A stretch of 64,000 nt of DNA from positions 3,134,001 to 3,198,000 of the forward strand of contig JAWHQI010000239.1 in NCBI GenBank assembly GCA_033032865.1. Reading direction: 5' to 3'. Source of the DNA: Dactylorhiza incarnata (taxonomy: Eukaryota > Streptophyta > Magnoliopsida > Asparagales > Orchidaceae). The notes beneath the pieces were generated by a model that was not told where the DNA came from, did not search any database, and saw only the letters and a list, made by a program, of their open reading frames with translations. Both the position numbers and the translations under genes were made by a program. Shown here piece after piece: positions 61,096 through 64,000 of the stretch. Every line of letters starts with the position of its first letter. Position 1 is the first letter of the stretch.

Positions 61096-62622
61096 ATGGT
61101 GTCTCATGATCTCGCTTCTACTAGTGGGGGAGATTTTTGTGAAGAGGAAAAATCACTTGCACCACCTTTATTCGAAGGGAAAAATTATAAAGGATGGAAA
61201 ATTTTAATGGAAAAATTTATTAAAACTTTAGACATCAAAGTATGGAACTTAGCAATTATAAGACGTGCGGATGAGTCGAATAAAAAGGAACGTCTGCTAA
61301 ATGCCAAAGCCAAACACTATTTATTTTGTGCACTATCTAATGAAGTTTTCAACTTTGTGTATTGCTTTTCTAGTGCTTATAAAGTATGGAAATTTCTTGA
61401 AGAAATGTATGATCTTCCTCTCGCAGGTATGGAACAAACACAGGAGGAAAAGAACGTACAAACATCCATTATTATTCAAGAAGATCTCTCTCGAAGCGAA
61501 GCCATGGAGAATATTGAAATAGAAAAGGAGAACAATACACCAAGAGAAAAATAAGAAGAAATCTTACTTTTGGAAGAGAAGTGCCAAGAAGAAGACAAAG
61601 GAACAATATGTTCAAATCCTCCCTCATCCAAAAGCAATGTAAGGAAATCAAATTCTATCTTTTGTACTTCTATCTCTTCATTACAATTGTTACAAAATAC
61701 TAAGCGCAAAATTGAGAAATTAAAGAATGCTAATAAACTATTGCGCTTAGAAAATAAAAATTTAAAAACAAAAGTTAAAGTAGTATCAAAATCTGATTTA
61801 TCTAGCCTTACTCATGTCACTTCAATTGAAAATACAAAACCTTGTCTTGATTGTAATGATATTAAAGAAAAATTTAAGGAACTTGAAAAAGAAATTATTT
61901 TTATAAGAGAACAAAATGAAAAATTATGTTTAGAAAATTCATCTTTAAAAATTAATTGTGCTAAGTGTAAGGACTATGAAATTGAAATAAAAGAGATGGA
62001 CGGAACATTTGATGAATATATGGATAAATATGAAAAACATATTGAATCAATTGTTACAACTCTTAAAAATAGCACAATCAATTATAATAAAGCAAGACAT
62101 AATTTCAAACTCAAAAATGATGAATTAAAATCAAAAATCAATTTGCTCATGGAAATTATGAATAAAAATTCAAAACACACAAGTTCACAATATGAAGCAA
62201 TATCCATAAGCAAGTTGAATACAAATATGAATTTTCATAATACGTCTAAGCTCAACAATGGGAATAAAGAACATCAAAAGATTGTAAATGAAATTCCAAA
62301 ACACTATCATCATCATCATTTACAATATCAATCTTCTCCCACCGAAAAATTAAACGGTCACAAATTTCCTACGAAAAATACCTTCAATAATCATTACAAT
62401 CATAATCATCAATATAAAGATTATCATAATAGAAATTTGACATATAAGAATAACATTAAACCAAAGTATGAATGGAGACCCATTATTAAGAATAACGCAC
62501 TAATGTCAAAAGAAAGGGTCCATTCAATCATATCTCCCCAAAAGCAAACACGATATATTTGGGTACCAAAAGGAACCGCTACTCCCGGTCCCCTTTGGAT
62601 ACCTAAATCTCTTATTCATTAG
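61096..62622 (+). pseudogene. gag: G gag-like protein
   Basis: The ATG at 61096 opens MVSHDLASTSGGDF. The first part (LAPPLFEGKNYKGWKILMEK, KHYLFCALSNEVFNF, AYKVWKFLEEMYD) is the start of a UBN2-type gag but is shortened. A TAA at 61552-61554 interrupts; the same frame continues as a long Lys/Asn-rich, coiled-coil-like segment (ENKNLKTKVKVVSKS, LEKEIIFIREQNEKLCLENS). It ends in RYIWVPKGTATPGPLWIPKS before TAG at 62620-62622. No CCHC knuckle is present. The end motif matches gag of F, so it is a reduced gag that might still assemble with a helper gag. Confidence 0.78.
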
Positions 62623-64000
62623 TATCCCAACATTTGCATGAAGTAGAAATCAATTAAAATGAAATATACAAACTTCTACTTCATGATGAGCTTTAATGTC
62701 TCTTCTATTTTTTTTGAGCTATCATGTAATGGTCATCTTATATGTTATTTGAAATATGATTGTATCTTTTAAAACTTAATGATTTTATCAATCAAATTAA
62801 TCAAAATTCATAATCATATTTTATGTTTTGATGACCTATCTCTCTTTCTTATATTCATTGCCTATATATATCATATAGCATTCATAAATTGAACTATAAA
62901 TTTGCTATTAGATATGATTAGCCTATTAAGCTTTATAGCCCACATCAACCAAAGTAAAGAAATAACATGATCTAAAAGAAAAGATCAAGATCTAAAAGAA
63001 AACTCAATTATCAATATGTTCTTTATTATATGATGACAATTAATATTGTAATTACATAACATGGTTGATGTATTATGTATTGTGATTGTTGTAAAGTTAG
63101 GCCTTAGAATCATCTTGATATCAACAAGACCAAATCAAATAAAATATTCACTTCATTCTAGGTCTATGAGTTGAAACACTGTCAAACTTTAGCATAACAT
63201 AAATCTCAAACTTATCATTCTAACAGTGTCACCTAAAGAATATTTGTGTCTATGTTAGTTTTTTTTTTAAGTTTTGCCAACACTAATGATATTAGTTTAA
63301 TGGATTTAAATGGTTTATTAAAGGGCTTAAGTTAAAAATTAAAATGCGAAATGCATTGATCTTGTTTTGTTGATTATGATAGCCTTTATAACGAAGAGAA
63401 ATATTTTTCACAAAATACATGATTAATCCTATGTTTAACATTGCATCCAAACTCATCATCCTAGCATCTCGTTTTGGTCTATGCTTATATATCTATGCTA
63501 GGTACAACATTTATGATGTTATTCATATTTTATGACAACTATGTGATTTGAAATCATAATAGAATACTAAAATTCCATCAATCACATAGTTTATGGATTA
63601 ATCATTAGAACATGTATTATTTGGCTGATTCAAACATGATGTCTTGTGTTTACATTCTCTATTTATTTTCAGTTTACATTATTTTGGTAAACACAAGCCT
63701 TTGAAATATCATAATAAAGATATAAGAAAATATGTCTCATGCGATGGTTAGGTAGTCTAGTCATATAAGAAAATCGCTAACGTTTCATGCAATTTGCACT
63801 ATCTAAACATCTCCGAAAAATCTGAAAATTCAGCATGAAACTACTAATGGGACACCTAATCAAGTTCAAACATCAAAATTTTCAAAACCCTAAAAAATCA
63901 CTTACTGTTTCCCGCGCTAGCGCTAGCGCCGGCGCTAGCGTCGAGTTTCATTTTTCTGTAATTTTAAAATTTTGAAAAATCCTTAAAAATATATTAATCT
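62623..64000 (+). other. G 3' region: AT-rich, non-coding
   Basis: No credible ORF in either strand. The stretch 63780-63945 resembles F 50640-50805 and holds the CTAGCGCC palindrome at 63913-63941. The 3' LTR is not reached. Confidence 0.75.

Larger units (their letters stand above)
59994..64000 (+). mobile_element. Element G: gag-only, non-autonomous copia-related element (3' end beyond window)
   Basis: LTR 59994-61047, Met-type primer site, one gag-like reading frame, then AT-rich non-coding DNA to the window end. The LTR shares TATA context and U5 tandem repeats with F. The 3' region at 63780-63945 matches F 50640-50805. No protease, integrase or RT is present between gag and that 3' region, so pol is deleted. 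The left flank is GAGGG; the right copy is outside the window. Confidence 0.82.

Noticed and set aside
1..64000. A host protein-coding gene hidden among the elements
   Set aside because: All long ORFs have retrotransposon domains or lie within element boundaries; intervals left over (for example 58134-58140) are too short.

Overview
The window is plant nuclear DNA made almost entirely of LTR retrotransposons inserted into one another. The evidence is long TG...CA LTRs, 5-bp target duplications, tRNA-iMet-type primer sites, polypurine tracts, and Ty3/gypsy and Ty1/copia gag-pol domains in plant-type order. I recognise no host gene, tRNA, rRNA or CRISPR array. Species cannot be called; a large-genome angiosperm fits best. 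Letters A-H are my own labels.

Layout. A is a minus-strand Ty3/gypsy element from 58133 down to 3339. Its left LTR also serves as the 5' LTR of a second minus-strand copy, A' (3338 to 1), which leaves the window between RNase H and integrase. Three younger elements split A: B (4358-13122, plus strand, Tekay/Del-like chromovirus, in the left LTR, duplication CAAAG), C (15402-43686, minus strand, SIRE/Maximus-like copia, in the integrase, duplication CATCC) and F (45209-53504, plus strand, copia, in the reverse transcriptase, duplication GAGAT). C is itself split by D (27542-39177, minus strand, same family, with an env-like third ORF, duplication GTTTA) and by E (19874-26468, plus strand, non-autonomous, duplication AGGCA). 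To the right of A lies H (58141-59993, plus strand, Ty3/gypsy with a Tat/Ogre-like gag). H is interrupted by G (59994 to beyond 64000, plus strand), a gag-only copia element related to F. The order of insertion is A before B, C and F; C before D and E; H before G. E has nearly identical LTRs and is the freshest.

Coding state. B is closest to complete but has several nonsense codons and one frameshift. D keeps nearly all domains, with scattered stops. F has a deletion between RT and RNase H. A and A' are badly decayed. E and G lack pol and would depend on enzymes from other elements. Several premature stops look like C-to-T or G-to-A changes, as expected for old methylated DNA.

The most interesting signals are regulatory. 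The LTRs of different lineages each carry a dense cluster of short, mostly palindromic motifs, usually upstream of a TATA box: WRKY-type TTGAC cores in A, CTAGCGCCGGCG in B, F and G, TCGTCGA in C and D, and GCGCACGACCA inverted repeats in E. Expression signals at gag/pol and pol/env boundaries are also unusual: a possible 78-nt intron in B, an amber codon at the end of gag in C, D, F and G, and splice-acceptor-like sequence before protease and before the env-like ORF in D.
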